Shown piece after piece: positions 1 through 10,067 of a DNA stretch of 30,389 nucleotides; position 1 is the first letter of the stretch, and every line of letters begins with the position of its first letter. The DNA is taken from positions 251,535 through 281,923 of the forward strand of contig NAOQ01000032.1 of assembly GCA_002751075.1 (NCBI GenBank), given 5' to 3'. Under the pieces are notes generated by a model, which was given only the letters and a program-made list of their open reading frames with translations, had not been told where the DNA came from and did no database searches. The position numbers and the translations under genes are program-made. Source of the stretch: Ichthyophonus hoferi (taxonomy: Eukaryota; Opisthokonta; Ichthyosporea; Ichthyophonida; Ichthyophonidae).

Positions 1-389
1 CTAACCAATAGCTGAAAGGCATAATTTCTAAAGAGGGAATATATATTAAGGATTTGGAGAAAAACTTTTATGGTTAATTATATTTTATTTTAATAATAGT
101 TTTAATTTAGCCATGTGTTTTTCATATAAAAATATTAAAAAGTATAAAAGGAACCGTAAATATGATCTGCCCTACTCTGGAATGGGTGTAAAATAGTAAT
201 AGCTGATAGTAGTTTTACTAAATGACTAAATTATAAGTAATAAATCGAATATATATATATATATATAACAAAAGATGTAAATATATATTTATTACATATT
301 AAAATACTCTAGATTTTAATGATTATAATAGTATTTATTTGACATAAAATATTAGATGAGCTACCCGTCCAACCCAATTGACTAATTTT
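1..389. other. AT-rich upstream DNA with no gene seen
   Basis: This stretch has no coding signal on either strand. It holds a short (AT)n microsatellite at about 248-267 and otherwise looks like AT-rich intergenic sequence upstream of the Hsp10 gene. In animals Hsp10 is often divergently paired with Hsp60; nothing here resembles the start of an Hsp60 gene, although only about 400 bases are visible. Confidence 0.6.
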
Positions 390-390
390 A

Positions 391-447
391 ACCAATAAGC
401 GAACGTTTTAACATTCGCGATTTTAAAAAAACTGACAGGTATAAAAG
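391..447 (+). promoter_or_regulatory. Putative Hsp10 core promoter: CCAAT box, inverted repeat and TATA box
   Basis: A CCAAT motif lies at 392-396 and a TATAAAAG box at 440-447, about 63 bases before the start codon. Between them GCGAA (399-403) and TTCGC (414-418) form an inverted repeat with a 10-base loop. The GAA and TTC cores recall heat-shock elements, which would suit a chaperone gene, but their spacing is not in the 5-base register of a classical element. The TATA and CCAAT calls are from sequence; regulation by heat is inference. Confidence 0.55.
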
Positions 448-509
448 AACGGAGCATTGTCGTACCTTGTTAGAAATAATTATTTATATTCACTTTAGTT
501 GGTTTCATT

Positions 510-2098
510 ATGGTATGTTTTCTGTTGTTGTATGCTTTATGTAACTTTGCCTGTATTGTATTGTATGGTGTTTAACCTGTGTATATGTACATACGTGTTA
601 CCCTGTTTGGCTAACCTCAAGTTATACTTTCTAATTTTTCCCAATCAAAACCATTCAAAGCTCCAAGTTATGTCTTAGTTGGATGCTTTGACAGCCTTAA
701 TTTCCCACTACCTGTAAATATTTAACTACCTGTGAAAGCGTGTATATATTTTCCTAGTATTCGTAATAACTAGATTATGATAAGTAAACCACTAAGATTG
801 TTGTGGTAAAGCTCTTAGAATATATAGGTCATGTTTAAACTTGGTCTTAGCTTTAGCCTTATCTAGACCTTAAAAGATATAAGTCACATAATAAGGAGAG
901 GAGTGGGAAGTTATAGTACGATATTACAAGTTTACTGTTTACTGTCTGGTGATTGCTGCTTATCTTAACTAGTCATAGGGTCATGATATATCATGATATT
1001 CTAATACGTATTTCTTACAGTCTGGCGCTCTTGCACGTTTCCGCCCCCTCTTTGACAGGGTTCTCATCCAGAGGGCAGCCCTTGAGACGGTATGTTATGT
1101 GATATAGCATGGTTTTCATCCCAGCACCTACATACACGCTACCTCTCTCTTCCTCCTTTAGTTGAAGCTGATATTTGGCAACCCTGTATCTATCTTAAAT
1201 CCCTACTGTCTATCAACATGTATATCTTTATACCTTACTAATTACTAATTACCCTTAATTAGGTGTCCAAGGGAGGTGTCATTATCCCTGAGAAAGCCCA
1301 GGCTAGACAGAGTGAGGGCACTGTGGTGGCTGTGGGCCCTGGGGCACGTGCACCTACTGTAAGCAGGGTTTATACTTGATTATATGTTTAACTGGTAGAT
1401 ATAATTGGATGTGGGGACATGTAACGCATTATAGAGCTTGCTATGCTAATCTGAATTGGAACGATATTAAGTATTAATATTTTAAATTTGTTGATTGATT
1501 GGATTAAATAGCACAGTTAATTTTTAAAATCAGGTATATAGATCAAATAAATGGTAGAGGAAAGATTGGCTTTATGGACGTGAAAGGATTAGTGCCGTAG
1601 TATATATATATGTATATACTTATATGTATGTATGACCAACACAGACTGGTGAGATTATTCCTCCCTCTGTCAAGGTGGGCGATGTAGTTCTTCTTCCTGA
1701 GTATGGTGGAAACACCTTGAAGTTGGACGATAAGGTATTGTTACTTATATATGTGCTTCTATGTTAGGTATGGTGTATATAACGTGTAACGGTGACACTC
1801 CCTAGTTGGATTATTAGTAATAGTAGCAGTGGTAGTATGTATGTATGTACTGTTCTTTTTGTTATTTATATTACTATTAATGTTATTATTCCTACTATAT
1901 ACATCAATTCATTATACCCACGCCTTAATCTGTCATGTGATTAGAGTACACATTCTTTAGATACCATGATTGGTGAGATTCTATTTGATTTTGATTTTTG
2001 ATTTTAATGTGATCCAATTATGTAACATGTTTTATCCTTTTCAGGAATACCAACTTTTCAGAGACAACGACATTCTTGGTGTATTCAGCAAAAACTAA
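510..2098 (+). CDS. HSP10: Mitochondrial 10-kDa chaperonin (Hsp10, GroES family), five exons
   Basis: This gene encodes the co-chaperonin that caps the Hsp60 ring and drives ATP-dependent protein folding in the mitochondrial matrix. The exons are 510-512, 1021-1089, 1263-1358, 1645-1734 and 2045-2098, giving 103 residues, the usual family length. Family landmarks are PLFDRV at residues 10-15, the mobile loop with GGVIIPEK at 28-35, TVVAVGPG at 44-51, VKVGDVVLLPEYGG at 65-78, and the C-terminal FRDNDILG at 91-98. The basic, amphipathic N-terminus (MSGALARFRPLF) fits the uncleaved import signal known for Hsp10. All four introns (508, 173, 286 and 310 bases) are GT-AG and phase 0, and the first coding exon is only the ATG. 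Frame and motifs run unbroken across all junctions, so the model is firm; only the one-codon first exon rests on the splice and promoter context. Confidence 0.96.
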
Positions 2099-2121
2099 AA
2101 ACCGCAAATCGGCTAACTCTT

Positions 2122-2127
2122 ATTAAA
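2122..2127 (+). terminator. Possible Hsp10 polyadenylation signal (ATTAAA)
   Basis: An ATTAAA hexamer lies 23 bases after the Hsp10 stop codon. It is a common variant of the AATAAA signal, but such hexamers are frequent in AT-rich DNA, so this is only a plausible 3' end. Confidence 0.3.
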
Positions 2128-2574
2128 ACTGTATTTTTCAATGTGATTGGAGCCAGACTCGTTGCTCTTTGAATATATATACTATATACCATATACATAA
2201 AACATGAGTGGTCAATGGTCTCTATATATATGTGTTGTTTAATATCTTGTGGTGTTAATCTCTTGTTTTTTTACTATTGTGATTGACCAAATAGGAAAGA
2301 GTCATCGTAGTCTTGTAATATATATTATAGATGCACTGTCACAGTAGGTTTATAGATATTGATATGGTCTCTTAATGTTTATTGTATTTTAATTGATGAG
2401 AAATACTGGCTCCTATGGATAATTTTGGTTTTGAGTAACAAAGTTAATACTTAAACGGATTTCAGACTATCGTTGTTCATCCATAGTTCATAATGTAGAA
2501 GCATATACAGATAAATGCTAAAGTTATAGTAACTCGACGTGTTCCCATTCATCTATTTGCTGTAATAATAAAAA
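2128..2574. other. AT-rich intergenic DNA downstream of Hsp10
   Basis: No coding or RNA signal is visible here. The segment probably holds the Hsp10 3' untranslated region followed by spacer. Confidence 0.5.
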
Positions 2575-2705
2575 TACTATATATCTATGTTCTAAGTCAG
2601 AGGAAATCGATACTTTGATTCGCCTAGGTGCTAATGTGGAAATTGCACAATGAAACCAATCAGTAAAGGATGCTATATTGTGATGTAAATAATAACTATT
2701 ATACC
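2575..2705 (-). repeat. Partial minus-strand copy of the ORF found at 28520-29026
   Basis: Read on the minus strand this block matches the interior of the plus-strand ORF at 28.5-29.0 kb, both as DNA and as protein. Shared residues include YYLHH, HCAIS, AP-RIKVSI and a LE-RY string. By eye the DNA match is roughly 80 percent over about 120 bases. Similarity fades on both sides, so only a fragment is recognisable. A CCAAT-containing stretch around 2850-2880, read on the minus strand, loosely resembles the promoter module of the full copies. The class of the element is unresolved, and this copy is treated as a remnant. Confidence 0.7.
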
Positions 2706-3364
2706 AAGTACTTGTGTGCGGCAAAGGGCCTTTTGTTAGTTGTTCCAGTTTACTTTCCTACTTTTCGATTCTTGTTTACAGTTTGTGTAAATTGCGGTAA
2801 CATCTGTATATTGTGTTCATTATTTGTAAATGGGAATGATTTAAAAGATTCTTATTGGTTAATAAAATTAATGTAAGCGTTCACATACCATATACTATAT
2901 ATTGACAAATAAATTTACCTGCTGAGAACATTATTAAATTAACTAATATAAGACTGAGCAAGGCCAAACTACGTGTTCATTCGGTTTTAACGGTCATGTA
3001 ACAGTTTTTCATAATTTGACAATTATAAAGTTTCTACAAATTGTAATGAGTCCACTGGATCATGATGAGGAAAGGTATTTTAATAGTGGCACATTCTATA
3101 ACTACCTACACCCATAGTGTAGAGGAGTATATAGATATCAAAATTTTGCAACATAGTAATACTAAGTACTTAAAATTTTCTGCAATTTCAGCAAACATTA
3201 CTGCTATTTCATTATTATTTGAGTATCCCTGCGAATTGCAATGAATCCTTTTCGGGGAATCAAACTGTCTAATCCAATATACAACATATACAAATTAACT
3301 AGCTCTAATTATCCAATTAATTGAAGCTGGGCTCTGAAATATTCTACATATAAAATGCGATAGT
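2706..3364. other. AT-rich spacer, no gene recognised
   Basis: Two short open frames (about 2670-2876 and 3062-3244, plus strand) have no recognisable motif and a composition typical of chance frames in AT-rich DNA. The first is largely antisense to the ORF-like repeat and its flank. I see nothing else supportable. Confidence 0.4.
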
Positions 3365-3560
3365 AGAATATGTCGGAAATAGGTAAAGACAGGTTTGTCC
3401 TCTATAACCTATATCGATTTATTATTGAGGAAATATCGAATTAAGGCGTGTTTAAACGCGTCGCTTTGCATATCGGGGATGTCACTCATAGTTCGGTTCA
3501 TCAATGTCAGTAGGCTGATCGTAAAAATACAGTTCATAGAAGACCACTAAGAGTCACTAG
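3365..3560 (-). repeat. Hairpin-module repeat, copy D (minus strand)
   Basis: On the minus strand this stretch matches the dispersed module seen at 29.13-29.41, 7.01-7.27 and 24.84-25.14 kb. The best shared part is the string around CGTTTAAACACGCCTTAATT, followed by a TCGATA-like core and a CGATATAGG string. It is more diverged than the other copies and its hairpin is not clear. It lies about 650 bases upstream, on the same strand, of the partial ORF copy at 2.6 kb, which mirrors the module order at 29.1-30.3 kb. Confidence 0.6.
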
Positions 3561-3589
3561 AGCTATCCGATCTTGTCTAAATGATTATT

Positions 3590-3720
3590 GTGTTCTAATC
3601 TGATTGGCTCTATAGCTAGTTATCTCATTTAATAGATCAATCATTTTATGATCCGCTTTTTACCAGAACTTCGGCCGATCTACATGTTCATCCGGAGAAG
3701 AACGATCTTGCAACACATGA
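3590..3720 (+). repeat. Dispersed repeat, plus-strand partner of 26795-26930
   Basis: This block matches the reverse complement of about 26795-26930. Shared strings include ATCATTTTATGATC, CCAGAACTTCG and TCTTGCA, with an ATTGG motif near the upstream edge of each copy. The edge sequence TGATTGGCTCTA also occurs in the promoter module at 28265-28276, so this may be a diverged relative of that module. I find no coding potential in either copy. Confidence 0.6.
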
Positions 3721-4068
3721 AAATGCTTGGATGCATACGCGAGTCTTTAAAAAGGGAAGCTATTCTTGAATAACTTGTATTCCATAAAAAACCATTATTA
3801 ACGTTTTCAGAAACTGATTTTTAACAAAATTATTATTTTCATACTTGAATGTCGTTAATACTTGGGAAGCTGTCGTTAAAGCTCGGGAAACCCTATAATA
3901 ATAAATGATTATAGCTATGTAGAGAAATATCCAACTTAACTAAATATTCCTTTCTGTAACGGAAAGTGTAATCAGGTTCTGTCTGAATCAGACTGGGGAC
4001 TCTTGATTCTGTAATGATACTGAATAAAGGCTACACAGTTTTCATTCTAAGTTTTCTGTTTGCAATAG
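3721..4068. other. AT-rich DNA upstream of an exon-like block
   Basis: No gene is evident. The last 25 bases (about 4044-4068) resemble the 3' end of an intron, with a possible branch site TTCTAAG, a pyrimidine-rich run and a terminal TAG. Confidence 0.35.
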
Positions 4069-4179
4069 GTGGCTGCCATCCTGAACATGGGTGAGATAAT
4101 TACTACACAGGCTGAAAGCGATACATTGAGCCAGATATTCTTCTTAGATGAAGGAGAGGAATTCTATGGTAACACTTAA
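4069..4179 (+). CDS. Isolated exon-like coding block, product unknown
   Basis: Following an acceptor-like sequence ending at 4068, the frame reads VAAILNMGEIITTQAESD and continues through IFFLDEGEEFYG to a stop at 4177-4179. The internal ATG at 4087 has a reasonable context and would give a 30-residue peptide. Alternatively the block is an exon ending at 4168, because G then gtaaca forms a donor-like junction. Codon choice and base composition differ from the surrounding AT-rich DNA and look coding. I do not recognise the sequence and could not place partner exons upstream or downstream, so it may be an orphan exon, a pseudogene remnant or a short ORF. Confidence 0.33.
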   Translation: MAAILNMGEIITTQAESDTLSQIFFLDEGEEFYGNT

Positions 4180-6360
4180 TTATCTAGACTCATACTACAA
4201 ATAAATATATATTTATGCGTACATACACAAAAGTTCTATAATTCTAGCAGATATAATAAAGCGATAAAGGATTTTTTTATTACTTATTTTTACTATGTTT
4301 CAAAAGATTATACTATATTCTATTTTATTTCATACCCAAACTATTATATGAAATCAGCCTGACACTTCATTAACTTATGAAACCAATGCACTACCAGAAG
4401 TTTACTACCTGTTTTATAAGTAGTTATAGGAAAGAAAATTAGTACCTATACTAGATTCTATTTGTCTTATCGAGTTGCTGTCTAAACCTAATGGACTAGA
4501 ATAATCGACATCAGGTAAAGGATAAGTTACAGCCCTAGCATATTCTATTTGCTACTCGTACGGTTAATTGGGAGTAAGTGATGCTTTTAATAGCTTTCCC
4601 TATAATTTATAACAAATATAATAACCATGATCAAGATCAATAGGGTTATAAACTGTGTCTCTATGGCTTCTTCTTCTAACGGATGAACAAGGCCAGGCTT
4701 AACTGGTTAGCCGTCTAGTGCAGTTTTGATTGATATAGCTCTACCGCCTGAAAGACGAACGGTATAATATATAGTGGTTGAAAACCGTCAAAATAAACTA
4801 TATATATGAATAATTAGTTACTGTGTACTACCCTAATAGAATTTGCTAAATAGTAATGAGACCTTCACGTAATAGGTATGTAGTAAGCCAATTGACTTTA
4901 TTTTGTTTTAATAAATTTGATACTTTTAACTTATTGAGGTATATCTTTGGATTCTAGATTACCTTATATATATGACTTAAAAGTAAGAAAAATAAGTATT
5001 TACATGTGCAACAATGCTATTAGTTTAACTGAATCAATTACATATTGTAAATGCCATGGAAAATAATTTCAAGACAATAACATATTTGACAAGCCCCAAT
5101 AAAAGATGTCCTATGGCAAAAAAAGCAATCGAGTGCAAGTTATTTTTTTGAGCTATTTTAGTATTCATACTAGTTATAGCAATATTTTATCCTACCAGAA
5201 GCCTATAGAAATATCCAACTAAGTTCAAGATATAGTCTAAAAAGTCATTCTAATCCAAACTATACAGATTTAGCCATTGTGTTGCTTAAATCAATATTAG
5301 TTTTTCTGAGTTTTATATAAAACTAGTATATACGGAGTGTCTAATTAATGATATTTGCCAATATAGCTGCAAGCATGAATATATTTGTTAGTCCAAGTAT
5401 TACTTTGGCACTTTTGTTTTTTCCTCTTCTTTTATTTTTATTTTACAAGTTTTTGCTAAAAGGAATGAGATATAGTGGTTATTATAAATGTGATAATTCA
5501 TAAACTCATTAGCATTGGAAAAGTCAATAAAAGACACAGATATTGTAAAAATTCCACGTAAAACAGGATTGGTATGTCGTGGCCTCATAAAGTTATACCT
5601 CTACCTACATAGGTATATACATGCATACTATCATACATACTATCATATCATCATAGACACATACATAGATGGATACATACTATCATGCTATCTACTACCA
5701 TATCTACTATCATATATACAAGAATATATACTGAGAGATAATTTTAATATTTTAAAAAAGTAAATATAATGTGTAATTTAGTCTTTTAAATCACCTGTAG
5801 CTATATATGTTTGCAATACATTGGGTACTGGTAGTCAGATATATTTTTGAAATCAATTTTTATAATTATATTTGATTGGTAAGTTATTGTAATATTCTAT
5901 ATACTACCACTACCATTATATACGTTACTGTTTAATATACTATTAAAGAAAAAACCATGGCATACTGGGTATGACTATGTTACGTAGTTTATCTCACTAT
6001 AATGTTGAATAGTATGGATATTACTAAAGTTGAGATAAGTGGCAATTCAATTGTTTGTTCGGAAGAGGGTTCGTTTAAGGATCTATTTGAAGCGGCGAAA
6101 CATTTGAGGCATGTATAGAAAGTATGCATGTATAGAAAGTATGCACAGACAGACAGATTCCTTTCCTAATATAACCTTACTAGAATAGCTAATATAGGTA
6201 TAGCGTAATCCAAAATTGGAGCTAGTGTTCGGGCCTGTGGTGTGTGTATAATGGATATCAAAGTTAATATTTAAGTCTCTGATTCCTTAGTCAAAGTATA
6301 TTTAATGGTTTTATGCATCAAATAGTTGTTAAAGCAGGAAGATCTAACTAATTCGGAGAA
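4180..6360. other. AT-rich intergenic DNA with degenerate simple repeats
   Basis: No gene is recognised. A degenerate ATAC/TATC simple repeat occupies about 5600-5720 and explains the open frame crossing it. A 17-base unit (ATGTATAGAAAGTATGC) occurs twice in tandem near 6111-6144. The GC-richer patch at about 4650-4770 has no clear reading frame. Confidence 0.5.
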
Positions 6361-6361
6361 T

Positions 6362-6500
6362 TATTTATAGTTACAAACATTTGATATTATTAGAAATTAT
6401 TATTACAATGTAGCCTGGAAAAAGAGTTATTTAGTGTATATGTTGGTGTTAAACTGCAATCCAAGATGATTTATTAAAATTGAAGCAGTCAGTGGAGACT
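6362..6500 (+). repeat. Direct repeat, left member of a pair 550 bases apart
   Basis: This stretch aligns with 6914-7050. Both contain AATTATTATTACA, TGTAGCCTGG or CGTAGCCTGG, then CAATCCAAGAT, ATTGAA-CAGTCA and TGG-AGA. The right half also matches the start of the hairpin module at 29.13 kb. The two members bracket a compositionally different segment. Confidence 0.7.
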
Positions 6501-6913
6501 CAATTTTATTACACCTACATCCTGTCTTCAAATCTGCATTTAACTATCAACATCTCCAACATCAAAGTGATACCAGGATAACCTGCAAACCAACTGAGCA
6601 ATACCCGTATCACCTCAGTGATCAGCCGCCAGCCGCCAGATGTCAGAGCCTACAACAGAGCTAAAGCCAGAGCCTGATAGAGCCAGAACCAGGGCGAGCA
6701 GCAAATTTTAACACACAATCTGGTGAGCTGTCTCCCCATTTTTTTTTACATTGGGTGCCATACCACAGTCACTTCTGAATTTCGTCAGGAATTATCTAGC
6801 TTATTAAGTGAGCGACAAGCCTACTACTAAGTAATTACCATTTTAAGTTTTTTTCCTATTCTTTTTCATATTTTTTATGTCTTAGATGAAATGTTTCTCC
6901 TAGGTATTTCTTT
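6501..6913. other. Segment bracketed by direct repeats, possible old insertion
   Basis: This stretch is GC-richer than its surroundings and carries purine/CAG-like strings around 6560-6720. It lies between two diverged direct repeats. No intact frame is visible. It could be the inside of a decayed mobile element or simply the spacer between two copies of the repeat. The family is not recognisable, and the divergence of the flanking repeats suggests it is old. Confidence 0.3.
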
Positions 6914-7290
6914 ACATAGTTATAAAGATTTAATTTTAATATTATTAGCAATTATTATTACATGCGTAGCCTGGGCAAACTAGTAGCATCTGTTAGGGTT
7001 AAGCGGCAATCCAAGATAATCTATCAAAATTGAACCAGTCAATGGTAGAGATCATGCTACTATATAATAAGCCATTTCAGATCGTAACACATTAGGCAGG
7101 ATGCCTAAATAAAGTCCTGCTGATTTGTTTAATAATAAAAAAGTGTCTTAGCATATCTGTACTCTGTGTAAGCAAAGAGATACGTTAAAACTCCTCTTAA
7201 TTCAATGTTTGCTCTCCTTCTAAACGAATATAAGCTATGTGAACGCTCTTGTCTCCACTAATTATTATCAACAATAATTAGTTATTTTAA
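6914..7290 (+). repeat. Hairpin-module repeat, copy B (plus strand)
   Basis: The first 140 bases are the right member of the direct pair with 6362-6500. The rest matches the module at 29135-29410: GTCCTGCTGATTTG, a CTGTACTCTGTGTA-like string and CTCCTTCTAAACGAATATA. At 7092-7108 lies TTAGGCAGGATGCCTAA, able to form a perfect 7-bp stem with a 3-base loop. No protein is encoded. Confidence 0.75.
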
Positions 7291-10067
7291 AATATATTTT
7301 GTTTCATCGTACAGACACAAAAATTATTATACTTCAAGTATTATTGCACTATTGGAAAAAAAAAAACCAAAAACAAAAAAAACAAAAAAAAACATATCGA
7401 GCGACTGACGAATGAAATCGATTTAAAGTGTACTATTCATGTATATCATTGCCTCATTGCTATCTATCTATATCAATCCAATCACTTGCGTTATTATTCT
7501 ACATCAATAATGATTACGATTGTGTTCTCATGATCAAACAAACTAATAAATTATATATCTACAATAGAGAATTATAACAATGACACCAAATAGAATATGG
7601 AGGTCTAATTAAATATAACAAAATTCTAATTATATTTATAATTAAATACTATAGCCCGTTGTACCAGTTCTGTTGCTACTTGTATACCCTGGGCTGCTGT
7701 CTTAACTTCAAGCTTGAATATTTCTATACTGTTTAGATGTCCTGTGTTGGAAAAATATGTCTAGCTAAATCCTTGTTCATACTTTATTATATTCTTCTAA
7801 AAACGCATTCCTACAAGGTAACCCTATTTTAGGTAAGGTCTTCATTATCCACCATTATTAAATTAGACCGCATGGCGCCATTTTATCTAACATCATACTC
7901 TTTTTGCATTGCAGTGCATGATATCTAATAAAATGATTGGACGGACGATACAACGACTAGCGCGTCTTAGGAGGTATTAATATATATATATATATATATA
8001 TATATTATCCTTCTAGCTTGAGCCCAACTTGCAAACCCACCTGAATAGGAAAAATACTAATTCATATCTGATAGTTTTTTATTTTTTTGTGTTTGCTTTT
8101 CTGTCTTTTAACAGATAAACAGGTTCATATTACTGAACCCTATCTAATCTCCATTATTCATTTTCCTTTAATTAATGGTATAATCTGTGGGTGTCCTAGT
8201 TCGCATTTATGCAATACATGCTTAGGTGTTTTATCACAACCCACAAGCCTTATGTATTAGCCCATTAGTCCATGATTGTTGACTCACTCCTCTGTCAATA
8301 AATGCATCTGGATCTTAAAGGTCATATAGGCCCCCGCTCACCAAATTTGCAACAAATATCATAAATAATATATATATATAGTATTAATTGTGTGTATATA
8401 TATCCAGTTTTAAAAATAAATATGTATTCATTTTAATATATAGTTGACATAGTTGTATGGTTAAAAAGAGCGATATTCGGTTTAATCTGGTATTACCCCA
8501 ATGAATTCTAAAATTATGATAATACATACGTAATTATAATGTTTGTATCTCGTGATTAGATGGTCAATAATACCTTTAAATTTTGTACTGTAGAAAGTTC
8601 CCGTGGAGATAGCAACTCAATATTAGTATTGTTAAATACATGAGCTAACAATGGTCCAGTTAGATTGTTTCAAGAGTACGTACTTTCAACCGCAGAATGG
8701 TTTTGAAATAGCAACTTAGTAAATACAATGCTATTTTTTTATCATGTACATCGTATGGAAAAATGCGGTTTTCATTTCATGTATGCGTCTCTATGTTATA
8801 TCAGCTATATGTAATATTTCTAATACGTACATGTATATTGATATAATGCACATTGTAAACTCCCTTTTTAGTATTTTTTACATAAATTATACATAGTGAT
8901 TAACCAGATCGGGTGTGCGGTGATATAAAACAAGGACTATAAAGCGATCTTCTTTCCCAGTTTACGTTAAATAAGAAAATCTTTCAAAAAAAATTCTTTA
9001 CAGGTTTTATTACGTTTTCTAACGTGAACCATATCATTTCTTCTTGATTTAACACATCAGGGCTATCAATGCCGTTTGTCTTTGAGAGATACTGTCCTAT
9101 GGTGCGTTCTAAGCCAATCACTTTGATTTGCAAAGCTCAATAACAGACACGTGATTTTATACCTATTAACGTTAGAATTATAATATACAAATTACAAAAC
9201 TTGATAAATAGTTTTTTAGTAGGCAATAAATATTTCTTAATACTTTAAAGCTGCGTAGTATTTGAGCTTCTGATATTCATCTTTTAAAATATCCTCACAA
9301 AACATTCTACATAAATTTATTTTTATAGTTGATATAATTTCAAACGTCTGTCACAAGAGGATTTATAAAAATTTATTGAATTCGAGAGTGTCTCTTAAGC
9401 TATTTTCCAGCTGGTTTTTTTTTTTGGGTTTTTTTATACTTAGCCCTTTCAAGTCAGGTAATTCTGTGGAGACAGATGCATTTTCCACCACCTGCTTTCA
9501 AATAACTAATTATTAAATGTAAATAAAATAAGATTTTTGTTATTTTTATATATTTTTAACTTAATAAAAGCTTTTAGCCTAATGAAAAATCTAAATTAAA
9601 GAAAGTTCATTATTTTAATTTATCCTACGTACACAGAAACACTTCAATTGATAAATCCTGTTCCTTCTCACTGGTTTGTTGGCTGTACATCATGTATTAT
9701 TTTGCGAGGGCAATTCTAGTGGCTCATATCATTTAATAACATTGAGCAAGCAGCCAATAGAATCATCTATAAACATGCAAGGAAAAGGCGATAACGAATA
9801 GGAATGAGCATGGAAGCCTATTTTGTATATGATAAAGGTTTTTCTTTAAAGCCGAAAAAAATATAAATGCAGAGTCAATATCCGTCCATTTAAAGTGCAA
9901 AAAGACTATATGTTTGAGGATAGGTTGATGTTTAACTTAAAAATCCGTTTGCATATGATTTGAAATGTCAGCGAAAAACAAACACAAACATTGCGCGCAA
10001 ATAAGCTGAGGTAAACAGTAAAAATATATTTTAAGATTAGTACTCCATTTGGCTTACTCGTTCAAAA
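7291..10067. other. AT-rich intergenic DNA, no gene seen
   Basis: No coding region, tRNA or rRNA is recognised. The stretch contains an A-rich run at about 7359-7393, a TA-dinucleotide microsatellite at about 7979-8006 and T-runs near 9418-9434. All open frames are short and low in complexity. Confidence 0.55.

Noticed and set aside
5515-5763. 82-residue frame rich in Tyr, His and Ile
   Set aside because: It is a translation of a degenerate ATAC/TATC simple repeat.
8317-8345. CCCCCGCTCAC string shared with the promoter module at 30.2 kb
   Set aside because: Only 11 bases match and the flanks do not align convincingly, so it may be chance.
9460-9480. CTGTGGAGACAG shared with about 22764-22775
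   Set aside because: The match is limited to about 12 bases, too short to call a repeat.
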